This document shows, piece after piece, positions 1 to 7,141 of a stretch of 8,501 nt of DNA; the first letter of the stretch is position 1, and every line of letters begins with the position of its first letter. A program made the position numbers and the translations under genes. Source of the DNA: Colivicinus sp963607765. Lineage in GTDB: Bacteria > Bacillota_I > Bacilli_A > Erysipelotrichales > Erysipelotrichaceae. The stretch spans positions 1 to 8,501 of the forward strand of contig CAVDDT010000013.1 in the NCBI GenBank assembly GCA_963607765.1. The letters run 5' to 3'. Below the pieces are notes generated by a model. The model saw nothing but the letters and a program-made list of their open reading frames with translations, did not search any database and had not been told where the DNA came from.

Positions 1-2
1 TA

Positions 3-23
3 GAATTTTCGCTGACATGGTAA
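3..23 (+). CDS. Possible last codons of a rightward gene ending just before the T8 terminator (very tentative)
   Basis: One plus-strand frame is open from the window edge and reads Glu-Phe-Ser-Leu-Thr-Trp before a TAA at 21-23, which lies 7 nt before the terminator hairpin. That spacing would suit the 3' end of a convergent gene, but six codons cannot identify or even establish a coding region. The transcript could equally be a non-coding RNA. Confidence 0.15.
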   Translation, partial: EFSLTW

Positions 24-30
24 AAGCAAG

Positions 31-75
31 GCTCCTCACCACTGGAAATCATCCTATGATGGGGAGCTTTTTTTT
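31..75 (+). terminator. Rho-independent terminator, plus strand (possibly weakly bidirectional)
   Basis: The arms GCTCCTCA (31-38) and TGGGGAGC (60-67) form an 8-bp GC-rich stem with one T-G wobble. A smaller ATCAT/ATGAT hairpin sits inside the long loop, and eight T residues follow at 68-75. This is a strong terminator for transcription moving rightwards, so it belongs to a gene or RNA lying left of the window. Read on the minus strand, the same stem is followed only by CTTGCTTTT. It could therefore also stop transcripts leaving the methyltransferase gene, whose stop codon is 6 nt away, but less efficiently. The arrangement is typical between convergent units. Confidence 0.8.
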
Positions 76-81
76 CGCACT

Positions 82-1383
82 TTACTTCTGAACCCTTGAC
101 ATCAATACTACCGTCTCGACATGCGTGGTAAAAGGGAACATATCAACAGGATTGATATCCCCTATCTCATATTTGCCTTCAAATTCCTTTAAATCTCTAG
201 CCAAAGTAGCTGGATTGCATGAAATATAAACAATCTTATTAATATTACTTTTAATAATTGAATTAATTAAGTCATTGTTTAATCCTTTTCTTGGAGGATC
301 AACGATAACAACATCTTTATCTTTTAAATATTTAGTTAAATCAGCTCTAGCATCATCTAGATAAAATGTTGCATTATCAACATTGTTTAACTCAGCATTG
401 TCTTTGGCATTTAAAACAGCCTCTTTAACTATTTCAACACCAGTTACTTCTTTGCAATACTTAGACATAAACAAGGAAATAGTGCCTATGCCTGAGAATA
501 GATCTAATAATCTAGTATTTCCATTCACATTAGCCAAATCTCTAGCTAACGAATATAGTTTAATCATTTGATGGTAATTAACTTGATAGAATGATTTTAG
601 CGCAATCTTAAATTTCAATCCTTCAAATTCATCAACAATGTAATCTCTGCCAAACAGCACTTTTTCTTCGCTTCCTAGTATTACATTATCATCGCGCTTA
701 TTTAAATTAAGAATAATAGACTTTATTTGTGAATATGAACTCGTAATAGTCTTTACAAAAACATTTAAATTAGGCATGTTAAAATCATTCACAATAAGAG
801 CTAACATTAGTTCATCAGTGCCCACTCCATGTTTGATTAAAATATGTCTAACATACTTATCTATTTTTAAGTCTAGTAATAATTTCTTTGTTTCATTAAA
901 AAGGTTATTGCTAAGTTCTGTTTGAATAAAACATTTATCAAATTCTACTATGTCGTTAGAAAATTTACGATAAAAACCAAATTCATGATTCTTAACTGGA
1001 ACTTGTACCTTATTACGATAGAAATAAGGATTATCGCACTTAAGAATATCATTAATATGAAGATCGAGATTCATATTCCTGAAAGTGGATTCCAAAGTTT
1101 TCTTTTTTAAAATAAGCTGATAATCATAATCAATATAGCGATAATCACAACCCCCACACTTATAAGCGATAGGACAATCGCTCTTAATTCTATATGGTGA
1201 AGGCTTAATCATCTTATCAATAATACCAAAAGCCATATTCTTCTTTTCAGCAATAATCTTGACATCAGCAATTTCGCCAGGAATCATTTCCTTGACAAAA
1301 ACAACCAATCCATCATTTTTACAAATGCCTTGGCCATCTATCGAAATATCAATACACTCTAGATTAACAATCTGATTCTTCAT
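82..1383 (-). CDS. rlmCD: 23S rRNA (uracil-C5)-methyltransferase, RlmCD/RlmD (RumA) family
   Basis: Predicted SAM-dependent enzyme that makes 5-methyluridine in RNA, most likely in 23S rRNA. The 433 residues show an N-terminal TRAM-like RNA-binding domain (about 1-60) and four cysteines placed for a [4Fe-4S] cluster: C70, C76, C79 and C151. The SAM-binding loop LLDLFSGIG lies at 292-300 and FYQVN at 265-269. DPPRKGL lies at 362-368, the ISCNP loop carries the catalytic C389, and HVET at 421-424 carries the likely base E423. Length matches the family (about 430-460). The start is fixed by the TRAM domain, which begins at once, yet the ATG directly follows a terminator T-run and has no free Shine-Dalgarno. 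Family membership is seen in the motifs. Which uridine is methylated, U747, U1939 or both (or a tRNA site), is not visible. The symbol follows the Firmicutes dual-specificity enzyme and the position downstream of gatCAB. Confidence 0.93.
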   Translation of the reverse strand: MKNQIVNLECIDISIDGQGICKNDGLVVFVKEMIPGEIADVKIIAEKKNMAFGIIDKMIKPSPYRIKSDCPIAYKCGGCDYRYIDYDYQLILKKKTLESTFRNMNLDLHINDILKCDNPYFYRNKVQVPVKNHEFGFYRKFSNDIVEFDKCFIQTELSNNLFNETKKLLLDLKIDKYVRHILIKHGVGTDELMLALIVNDFNMPNLNVFVKTITSSYSQIKSIILNLNKRDDNVILGSEEKVLFGRDYIVDEFEGLKFKIALKSFYQVNYHQMIKLYSLARDLANVNGNTRLLDLFSGIGTISLFMSKYCKEVTGVEIVKEAVLNAKDNAELNNVDNATFYLDDARADLTKYLKDKDVVIVDPPRKGLNNDLINSIIKSNINKIVYISCNPATLARDLKEFEGKYEIGDINPVDMFPFTTHVETVVLMSRVQK

Positions 1384-1416
1384 AAAATAAAAAACCTCAT
1401 ATTTCTATGAGGCTTA
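1384..1416 (-). terminator. Intrinsic terminator overlapping the upstream stop codon and abutting the rlmCD start
   Basis: On the minus strand the arms CCTCATA (1412-1406) and TATGAGG (1401-1395) form a perfect 7-bp stem around a GAAA (GNRA) tetraloop (1405-1402). TTTTTTATTTT (1394-1384) follows and runs directly into the ATG at 1383. The stem can grow by a G-T and two A-T pairs into the TAA of the membrane protein gene. Read on the plus strand no T-run follows, so it works in one direction only. It should end the ligA-gatCAB-membrane protein transcript, leaving rlmCD dependent on read-through or on an unseen promoter. Confidence 0.85.
1395..1398 (-). promoter_or_regulatory. Shine-Dalgarno of rlmCD buried in the terminator stem
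   Basis: The only purine-rich ribosome-binding candidate ahead of the rlmCD start is GAGG at the base of the 3' arm of the terminator hairpin. It lies 11 nt before the ATG, which is at the long end of usable spacing. In a read-through transcript it would be paired with CCTC of the 5' arm and so hidden from the ribosome unless the hairpin is melted. That it functions as the ribosome-binding site is inferred from position. Confidence 0.5.
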
Positions 1417-2055
1417 TTCTTCGCTACCGCTTTCTTCATTAGTTGACTCAGAACTGTTTGAAGTCTCGCCTCTTAGTTCCGCAGCTAAATCTTCATCAAC
1501 AGCACTAGAAACACATTGTAATGAATAAGTATCCATATTAGAATTCTTAGTTAAAATGTAATAAATCATCGTATCATCATCTTCACTGATGTAGTTATAA
1601 ACATTGATAGATAAATCATACATCTTCTCACTATCAGTAGAAGTAAAATAAGTAGAAATTGGAAGAGCTGTATTTACCGCATTGTAAACATCAACAGCCA
1701 AATCTTTAATTTGTGAATCACTTAAAGAATCAGTAGTATTCACATTAACACGATATTGAGCAGACTTTAATACAATCTCACAACTTTCTACACCACTCAT
1801 AGCTGAAATAGTGGTTTCAAGTGACTTAGTATTAGAATTAGAAATTGATGGATTTAAATCATTATTGAACCTACTTCCTGAAACTGGCTTGCCAGTTTCA
1901 AGAGCGGCAGATAATAAGATTCCACCAAAGATTAAACAAGGAATCAAAATTACAATAATGCCAACAAGTAAGACAATGCCACCTTTAGACATTTTCTTCT
2001 TTTTAGTCTTTATCTTAACCTGATTTTGCGTATTTACTTTCTTAATGTTTTCCAT
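1414..2055 (-). CDS. Single-pass membrane protein of unknown function, extracytoplasmic alpha/beta domain
   Basis: I do not recognise this 213-residue protein. It has a basic N-terminus with a lysine cluster at 14-24, then one hydrophobic segment at about 26-50 rich in Gly, Ile, Val and Leu. About 160 polar residues follow, ending in a Ser/Glu-rich tail (about 196-213). The positive-inside rule puts the N-terminus in the cytoplasm and the rest outside. Residues about 78-192 look like alternating strands and helices, and the two outside cysteines, C92 and C181, could pair. C40 is not a lipobox because Pro precedes it and no cleavable signal shape is seen. The ATG lies 10 nt after the gatB stop and lacks a clear Shine-Dalgarno, so translation may be coupled; M22 is a less likely alternative start. 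In B. subtilis the place between gatB and rlmCD holds dgkB, which this is not: no kinase motifs are present. Confidence 0.8.
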   Translation of the reverse strand: MENIKKVNTQNQVKIKTKKKKMSKGGIVLLVGIIVILIPCLIFGGILLSAALETGKPVSGSRFNNDLNPSISNSNTKSLETTISAMSGVESCEIVLKSAQYRVNVNTTDSLSDSQIKDLAVDVYNAVNTALPISTYFTSTDSEKMYDLSINVYNYISEDDDTMIYYILTKNSNMDTYSLQCVSSAVDEDLAAELRGETSNSSESTNEESGSEE

Positions 2056-2065
2056 AATCTATATT

Positions 2066-3493
2066 CTATCTTTTTGATAACTCCTTAGTCAATAAATCAC
2101 TAGCCATTTTAGGATTAGCTTGTCCCTTAGATTTCTTCATAACTTGACCAACCATAAACCCTAAAGCTCTATCTTTGCCATTCTTGAAATCTTCAATAGA
2201 CTTTGGATTCTCATCTAAAACTTCGGTTACAATTTTAAGGATTGCGTCCTCATTAGAAACTTGTTTAATGCCCTTTTCCTCAATAATCTCTTTTGGAGAC
2301 TTAGAAGTATTAAACATTTCCTCAAGAACTTCTTTTCCTTGTTTAGAAGAAATCTCGTTTCCATCTATTACATTCGCAAGCTGTGCAAGATGTGAAGCAC
2401 TAACTGGACTTTCCGTAATATCTTTATTAGCCTTAGACAATAAGCCTAATAGCTCGCTTGTAAGAAGATTACATAAAGTCTTAGGATTTTTAGCAGTATT
2501 CATGGCTTCATCAAAATAAAGCGATAAGTTTTTGCTTGCAAGAATTATAGAAGTATCATATTCACTTAGTTTAAATTCATTTAAATATCTCTTAGACTTT
2601 GCATCAGGAAGCTCAGGAAGAGAGTCTTCTACTTCCTTAATCATTGAATCAGGAATTCTGATTGGCGTAATATTAGGCTCAGGGAAGTACTTATAATCAA
2701 CACTGCCTTCCTTTTTACGCATCGAAACAGTAGTCATTGTCTTTTCATCAAAACGTCTTGTTTCCTGTACTACCTTTTCGCCTTTTTCTAATACTTCAGC
2801 TTGTCTTTTAGCTTCATAATCAATAGCTTCCTTGACATTAGCTATACTATTTAAGTTTTTTACTTCAACTTTAGTGCCAAAAGTATTAGAACCCTTAGGC
2901 TTAATAGAAACGTTGACATCACATCTCATTTCACCCTCTTCCATACGGGCATTAGAGATTCCTAAATATTCAACGGTTTGATGAAGCTTTTCAACATATA
3001 ATTGAGCTTCTTTTCCAGAACTCATATCTGGCTCAGAAACAATTTCAATAAGAGGAACACCAGCACGATTATAGTCAATAAGTGAAATATCATTTAAATG
3101 GAACTGCTTAGCTGTATCCTCTTCCATATGACATCTATTAATTCTAATAGATTTATACTTGCCATCTAGATAAATATCAATCTTACCATTTGAACCAATT
3201 GGATGAAATTGCTGAGTAATTTGGAAACCCTTAGGTAAATCTGAATAATAATAATTTTTACGATCAAATTTAACCAAAGTATCAATATTCATATCAAGAG
3301 CCTTGCATAGCGCAATAGCCTTTTTAACAGCCTCTTTATTTAAACAAGGAAGAATGCCTGGCATAGCTAAATCCACTTCATTAGTACAAGTATTAGCCTC
3401 TTGTTTAAACTTATAAGGAGCGCCAGAGAACATCTTTGTCTTTGTGTTTAATTCAAGGTGAATTTCAATACCTACTACAACATCATATTCCAT
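2066..3493 (-). CDS. gatB: Aspartyl/glutamyl-tRNA amidotransferase subunit B
   Basis: Kinase and tRNA-binding subunit of the GatCAB amidotransferase. It activates the side-chain carboxylate of Glu-tRNA(Gln) or Asp-tRNA(Asn) with ATP before ammonia from GatA is transferred. The 475 residues match the usual length (about 476). Family blocks in order are GIEIHLEL (8-15), FDRKNYYYSDLPKGFQ (76-91), HMEEDTAK (122-129), DYNRAGVPLIEIVSEPD (140-156), EGEMRCDVNVS (186-196), GTKVEVKNLNS (206-216) and DYKYFPEPN (266-274). H12 and the acidic pair E124/E125 fit the metal-binding active site known for the Staphylococcus enzyme. The C-terminus, about 330-475, is the helical YqeY-like tRNA-binding tail and ends in a conserved GQANPKMASDLL block. 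The start overlaps the gatA stop by 1 nt and is set by a near-perfect AAGGAGG at 3507-3501, 7 nt upstream. It is the only gene here ending in TAG. Confidence 0.98.
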   Translation of the reverse strand: MEYDVVVGIEIHLELNTKTKMFSGAPYKFKQEANTCTNEVDLAMPGILPCLNKEAVKKAIALCKALDMNIDTLVKFDRKNYYYSDLPKGFQITQQFHPIGSNGKIDIYLDGKYKSIRINRCHMEEDTAKQFHLNDISLIDYNRAGVPLIEIVSEPDMSSGKEAQLYVEKLHQTVEYLGISNARMEEGEMRCDVNVSIKPKGSNTFGTKVEVKNLNSIANVKEAIDYEAKRQAEVLEKGEKVVQETRRFDEKTMTTVSMRKKEGSVDYKYFPEPNITPIRIPDSMIKEVEDSLPELPDAKSKRYLNEFKLSEYDTSIILASKNLSLYFDEAMNTAKNPKTLCNLLTSELLGLLSKANKDITESPVSASHLAQLANVIDGNEISSKQGKEVLEEMFNTSKSPKEIIEEKGIKQVSNEDAILKIVTEVLDENPKSIEDFKNGKDRALGFMVGQVMKKSKGQANPKMASDLLTKELSKR

Positions 3494-4851
3494 TAGAAAT
3501 CCTCCTTAATATCGCCCTTTAAGCCAGTGTAGTCTTCAATAGCCTTAGCTACATTAAACATAACATCTTCCTTAAAAGGATTAGCGGTAATATTAACGCC
3601 AACCGGAAGGCCATCAACTTTTCCCATTGGAAGAGTCATTGATGGAAGACCAGCAAAATTGCCAATTACCATATGATTATCAGCAATCAAGTATTCATCA
3701 TTTAATTCATTTGTACTTGTATCATTAATCAAAGGAGCAACATTACTAGCTGCAGGAGCAATTAAAATATCAGCATCCTTTAATTTATCCATTACATTAT
3801 TTACAATCAATCTTCTAATCTTTTGCGCTTTTCTTAAAATTCTCTCTTGGTTTTCTTCAAATAATGCATAAGAGCCAATAATGAAACGTTTCTTAATCCA
3901 AGGGCCAAATCCCTCAGTACGTGTATTCATCATGATTTCTTCTACTGAAGCACCATCTACTCTTCTACCAAAATCAATGCCTGTTAAATTAGAATGATTA
4001 GCAGTAGCCTCCGCATTAGCAATAATGTAGTAAACAGGAAGAATGGCTTTCATTAACTGTTCATCAAAATAAACTTCTTCAACAATAGCACCCTTCTTTT
4101 TTAAACCATCTAGCACATTATTAAATAAAGAAATAATATTGCCATTAGAAATCGCATCAGTAACATTCTTAAATACAAGAATCTTCTTTCCATTAACATC
4201 ACTATTCAAAAGTTCACTATATTTTAGAACTTCGTTATAGCTAGAAGTCATATCCTTATCATCTCTACCAGCCAATACTTCAAGTAGTTTGCAAGCATCT
4301 TCTACGCAAGTTGTAAAGTAGCCAACATGATCAAGACTAGAAGCATATGGAATAATACCATATCTAGAAATACGGCCATATGTAGGCTTAACACCAACTA
4401 TTCCACAATATGAAGCAGGCTTTCTAACTGAATCTCCAGTATCTGAACCAATAGCACATGAAACAGCACCACTAGCTACAAGAACTGCACTTCCACCTGA
4501 TGATCCACCAGATATTCTATCTAAATCATATGGATTTTTAACAGGACCTGTTAAAGCAGTTAAGTTAGTACCACCCATTGCAAGTTCATCCATGCTGGCT
4601 TTACATACAGGTACAAAGCCATTAGCTTCTAATTTATCAACAATCGTTGCATTATATACAGGAACATAGTTTTCAAGCAATTTACATGAAGCGGTAGTCT
4701 TAACACCTTTTGTTGAAACATTGTCCTTTAAAGCAATCGCAATGCCATCTTTATTAGGTTCAATAGGAGTAACAACACAATTTAGTTTTTCGCTAACTTC
4801 TATACATTTTTTATAAGCATCATAAGTGCTACAAGTATCTTTAATAAACAT
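3493..4851 (-). CDS. gatA: Aspartyl/glutamyl-tRNA amidotransferase subunit A
   Basis: Glutaminase subunit of GatCAB. It hydrolyses Gln and channels the ammonia to GatB. The Ser-cisSer-Lys amidase triad is present: K42 in LKDN, S117 in GGSSGGS and the nucleophile S141 in SDTGDSVRKPA, with the family's 24-residue spacing between the serines. KPTYGRISRYG (155-165) and the C-terminal GLPSMTLPMG block (401-410) also match. Two oddities stand out. D140 replaces the Gly normally found before the nucleophile, and the catalytic Lys is at 42 rather than near 79, so the usual N-terminal helical stretch is about 37 residues shorter (452 residues against about 485). The ATG overlaps the gatC TAA by 1 nt, with a modest AAGG 10 nt upstream. 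The substitution may be a trait of the lineage; an inactive enzyme is unlikely given intact gatB and gatC. Confidence 0.97.
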   Translation of the reverse strand: MFIKDTCSTYDAYKKCIEVSEKLNCVVTPIEPNKDGIAIALKDNVSTKGVKTTASCKLLENYVPVYNATIVDKLEANGFVPVCKASMDELAMGGTNLTALTGPVKNPYDLDRISGGSSGGSAVLVASGAVSCAIGSDTGDSVRKPASYCGIVGVKPTYGRISRYGIIPYASSLDHVGYFTTCVEDACKLLEVLAGRDDKDMTSSYNEVLKYSELLNSDVNGKKILVFKNVTDAISNGNIISLFNNVLDGLKKKGAIVEEVYFDEQLMKAILPVYYIIANAEATANHSNLTGIDFGRRVDGASVEEIMMNTRTEGFGPWIKKRFIIGSYALFEENQERILRKAQKIRRLIVNNVMDKLKDADILIAPAASNVAPLINDTSTNELNDEYLIADNHMVIGNFAGLPSMTLPMGKVDGLPVGVNITANPFKEDVMFNVAKAIEDYTGLKGDIKEDF

Positions 4852-5135
4852 TATTTAAGTACCTTAGGTACAACAACATGCCCCGAAATAACTTTAGCAG
4901 CATTGCTTAAAGCATCCTTTTGACTAAGGACATTTGTTACCTCATCCTCTCTAAAAAAGCTTGTTTCACTCTCAAAAGGATAGATCATTTCCTCTACCCC
5001 ATCAGTATCAATTTCCTCAAAAAAGCTTAACATTTTTTCTAATAAATCAAATTCATCAGCAATGTCACCAGCTTCTTTATCACTAACTGAGAACATCAAA
5101 TTGTTCGCTAATTTCTTAATTTCTTCTTTTTCCAT
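4851..5135 (-). CDS. gatC: Aspartyl/glutamyl-tRNA amidotransferase subunit C
   Basis: Small subunit that wraps GatA and stabilises the GatA-GatB contact. The chosen ATG gives 94 residues, the usual size, beginning MEKEEIKKLANNLMF. This matches the N-terminal helix of GatC proteins. The C-terminal block FREDEV...NAAKVISGHVVVPKVLK matches the family signature, although the common NAP is NAA here. A longer form from TTG at 5144 would add only Met-Leu-Gly and abut the ligA stop; I judge it less likely. The ATG is 9 nt downstream of the ligA stop and has no convincing Shine-Dalgarno. Expression may therefore rely on coupling to ligA or on the extended -10 element immediately upstream. Its end overlaps gatA by 1 nt. 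Confidence 0.95.
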   Translation of the reverse strand: MEKEEIKKLANNLMFSVSDKEAGDIADEFDLLEKMLSFFEEIDTDGVEEMIYPFESETSFFREDEVTNVLSQKDALSNAAKVISGHVVVPKVLK

Positions 5136-5143
5136 ACCCAACA

Positions 5144-5152
5144 ATTATAGCA
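5144..5152 (-). promoter_or_regulatory. Candidate extended -10 promoter for gatCAB inside the ligA stop region
   Basis: Minus-strand bases 5152-5144 read TGCTATAAT, a perfect TGn extended -10 built from the last ligA codons and its TAA. No good -35 lies 17 nt upstream (TGAAGA is weak), as is usual for extended -10 promoters. A start about 7-9 nt downstream falls at roughly 5137-5135, directly on the gatC ATG, so a transcript from it would be leaderless or nearly so. TATAAT is common by chance in AT-rich coding DNA, where it encodes Tyr-Asn, so only the TG extension and the position lend weight. Confidence 0.35.
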
Positions 5153-7124
5153 TGTTTCTAAACTCTTCTTCACTTATTGTCTTAATGCCTAATTCATTAG
5201 CCTTAGTAAGTTTAGAACCTGCACTTTCTCCATATATTACATAATCAGTATTCTTAGAAACACTACTTGCACAATGTGCTCCAAGATTCTCTAATAATTC
5301 AGTAGCTTCTTTTCTAGTGTAGATAGTTAAAGTGCCTGTTAAAACAACAGTCTTATCCTTGAAAGGACTATCACTAACAACAGAATTATCTATATAATTC
5401 ATATTTAAACCAAATAGTTTTAGTTTATTAATCATATTAATGTTGTTTTCATCCTTAAAGTAATCAACTATACCTTCAGCTGTAATAGGACCGATATCCT
5501 TGATATTACTTAAATCTTCTACAGTAGCATTCATTAAATTATCCATTGTCTTAAAGTTAGAAGCTAGTATCTTAGCAGCCTTCTCGCCTACTTGCCTTAT
5601 GCCTAATCCAAATAATAGTTTTTCTAAAGAATTCCTCTTACTATTTTCAATGGCTTCTACAAGATTGTCGTATGATTTTTGGCCCATCTTTTCAATATTT
5701 AAGATAATATCTTTCTTATTAAATAAAGTATAAATATCTTCGAAACTACTTAAAATGCCATTATTATAAAAAGTCTCTACTTTCTTTTCGCCAAGTCCAT
5801 CAATATTCATCGCATCTCTACTGGCAAAATGAGCTATGCCAAAAACAAGTCTAGCTTGGCAATCCGAATTAATGCAAAAGTGTGCAGCCTCATCTTCAAA
5901 ACGATATAGTTTGCCTCCACATACTGGACAAGTATTTGGAAAAACAAAGGGAATTTGGCTGCCATCTCTATTTTCCTTAACACTTCTTACTACTTCAGGA
6001 ATAATATCGCCAGCTTTTCTAACGATGATTGTATCGTTTACTCTAATATCTTTTTCTTTGATATAGTCTTCATTATGAAGTGTAGCATAACCAATTGTAG
6101 TACCAGCGCACTTAACAGGAGAAAACTTGGCATTTGGTGTGCATTTACCAGTTCTTCCTACCGTAATAAAGATATCTTCTACTTTAGTTCTAACTTCTTC
6201 AGCTGGAAACTTATAAGCTATAGCCCACTTTGGAATACGTGATGTAAAGCCCAATTCTTTTTGTAAAACATAGCTATTAACTTTAATTACCATGCCATCT
6301 ATTTCATATGGAAGATCTGGTCTTATTTTAGCCGTTTCATCTATTCTTTCAATTACTTCTTCAATATTCTTGCAAAGCTTCATCGTGTCATTCACTCTAA
6401 AGCCTAGTCTTTTAGCGTACATTAAAGAATCATAATGGGTATCAGCATTAACATCATCTGGCACATGGTACCAAAAACCATCCAATCCCCTTGAAGCGCA
6501 AATACTTGAATCTAGTTGTCTAATAGAGCCAGCTGCTGCATTTCTAGGATTAGCGAATTCTTCCTCGCCATTATCTCTTTTGATTTGGTTTAAGGCATAA
6601 AATGCCTTTTTAGGCATATATACTTCACCACGAATATCATATCTTTGAGTATATTTAATCTTTAAAGGAATAGACTTAATAGTCTTAACATTGTTAGTAA
6701 CATCCTCGCCTACTATGCCATCTCCTCTTGTGACAGCTTGTTTAAATAAGCCATCTTCATAGATTAAAGACATAGCAAGTCCATCTATCTTATATTCAAC
6801 ACAATATTCTACATCACCATATAAACTAGTAATCTTATTTGACCATTCTCTTAATTCATCATATGAGAAAACATCTCCCAAAGATAACATAGGTTTAGTA
6901 TGCGTTACTTTATTAAAAGATTCTAATACTGAATAGCCAACTTTTTTAGTAGGAGAACTTGGATCATCTAGTTCTGGATATTTAGCTTCTAGATTTTCTA
7001 ATTCTCTATACAACATATCGTACTCGCCATCTGGAATTGTTGGCTTGTCCAATACATGATATTCATAATTATATTTAGTTATTAATTCTCTTAGCTCTTT
7101 AAGTCTTTCAATTTCATTTTCCAT
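5145..7124 (-). CDS. ligA: NAD-dependent DNA ligase LigA
   Basis: Seals nicks in replication and repair, using NAD+ to adenylate itself. All domains are present in 659 residues (family about 660-680). Domain Ia is at about 1-65 with the NMN-binding YEYHVLDKPTIPDGEYD region (20-36). The adenylation domain, about 66-310, carries the nucleophile K112 in KIDG, RGEVYM (165-170), NPRNAAAGSIRQLD (192-205) and DGMVIKVN (276-283). An OB fold follows to about 395. The Cys4 zinc finger uses C399, C402, C417 and C422, then come helix-hairpin-helix repeats (about 430-575) and a C-terminal BRCT domain (about 585-659). The ATG is set by GGAG at 7135-7132, 7 nt upstream. A terminator separates it from fakA, so it probably heads a ligA-gatCAB-membrane protein transcript. 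No key residue is missing. Confidence 0.99.
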   Translation of the reverse strand: MENEIERLKELRELITKYNYEYHVLDKPTIPDGEYDMLYRELENLEAKYPELDDPSSPTKKVGYSVLESFNKVTHTKPMLSLGDVFSYDELREWSNKITSLYGDVEYCVEYKIDGLAMSLIYEDGLFKQAVTRGDGIVGEDVTNNVKTIKSIPLKIKYTQRYDIRGEVYMPKKAFYALNQIKRDNGEEEFANPRNAAAGSIRQLDSSICASRGLDGFWYHVPDDVNADTHYDSLMYAKRLGFRVNDTMKLCKNIEEVIERIDETAKIRPDLPYEIDGMVIKVNSYVLQKELGFTSRIPKWAIAYKFPAEEVRTKVEDIFITVGRTGKCTPNAKFSPVKCAGTTIGYATLHNEDYIKEKDIRVNDTIIVRKAGDIIPEVVRSVKENRDGSQIPFVFPNTCPVCGGKLYRFEDEAAHFCINSDCQARLVFGIAHFASRDAMNIDGLGEKKVETFYNNGILSSFEDIYTLFNKKDIILNIEKMGQKSYDNLVEAIENSKRNSLEKLLFGLGIRQVGEKAAKILASNFKTMDNLMNATVEDLSNIKDIGPITAEGIVDYFKDENNINMINKLKLFGLNMNYIDNSVVSDSPFKDKTVVLTGTLTIYTRKEATELLENLGAHCASSVSKNTDYVIYGESAGSKLTKANELGIKTISEEEFRNML

Positions 7125-7141
7125 AGTAAATCTCCAAATAA

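Noticed and set aside
1..81. Left-edge sequence as SRP RNA, RNase P RNA or tmRNA 3' end
   Set aside because: None of the conserved motifs of these RNAs that I know (for example the GGAAGGAAGCAGC-like SRP loop or a CCA-ended acceptor stem) is present in the visible bases.
1924..1944. LIPC in the membrane protein as a lipoprotein lipobox
   Set aside because: Pro directly before Cys is not accepted by signal peptidase II rules, and the hydrophobic stretch continues past the Cys as a normal membrane anchor.
2175..2519. 114-codon plus-strand open frame antisense to gatB
   Set aside because: It lies wholly inside a certain gene on the other strand and has no recognisable domain. Frames like this arise from codon bias; the other plus-strand open frames of 60-95 codons were dropped for the same reason.
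3069..3074. TATAAT hexamer on the minus strand inside gatB (others occur inside gatA and ligA)
   Set aside because: These encode Tyr-Asn in conserved blocks and lack a TG extension or -35 at a gene start, so they are expected by chance in this composition.
5136..5144. Longer gatC starting at TTG (5144), adding Met-Leu-Gly
   Set aside because: Neither TTG has a ribosome binding site. The ATG at 5135 gives the usual GatC length and N-terminus, so the ATG start was used.
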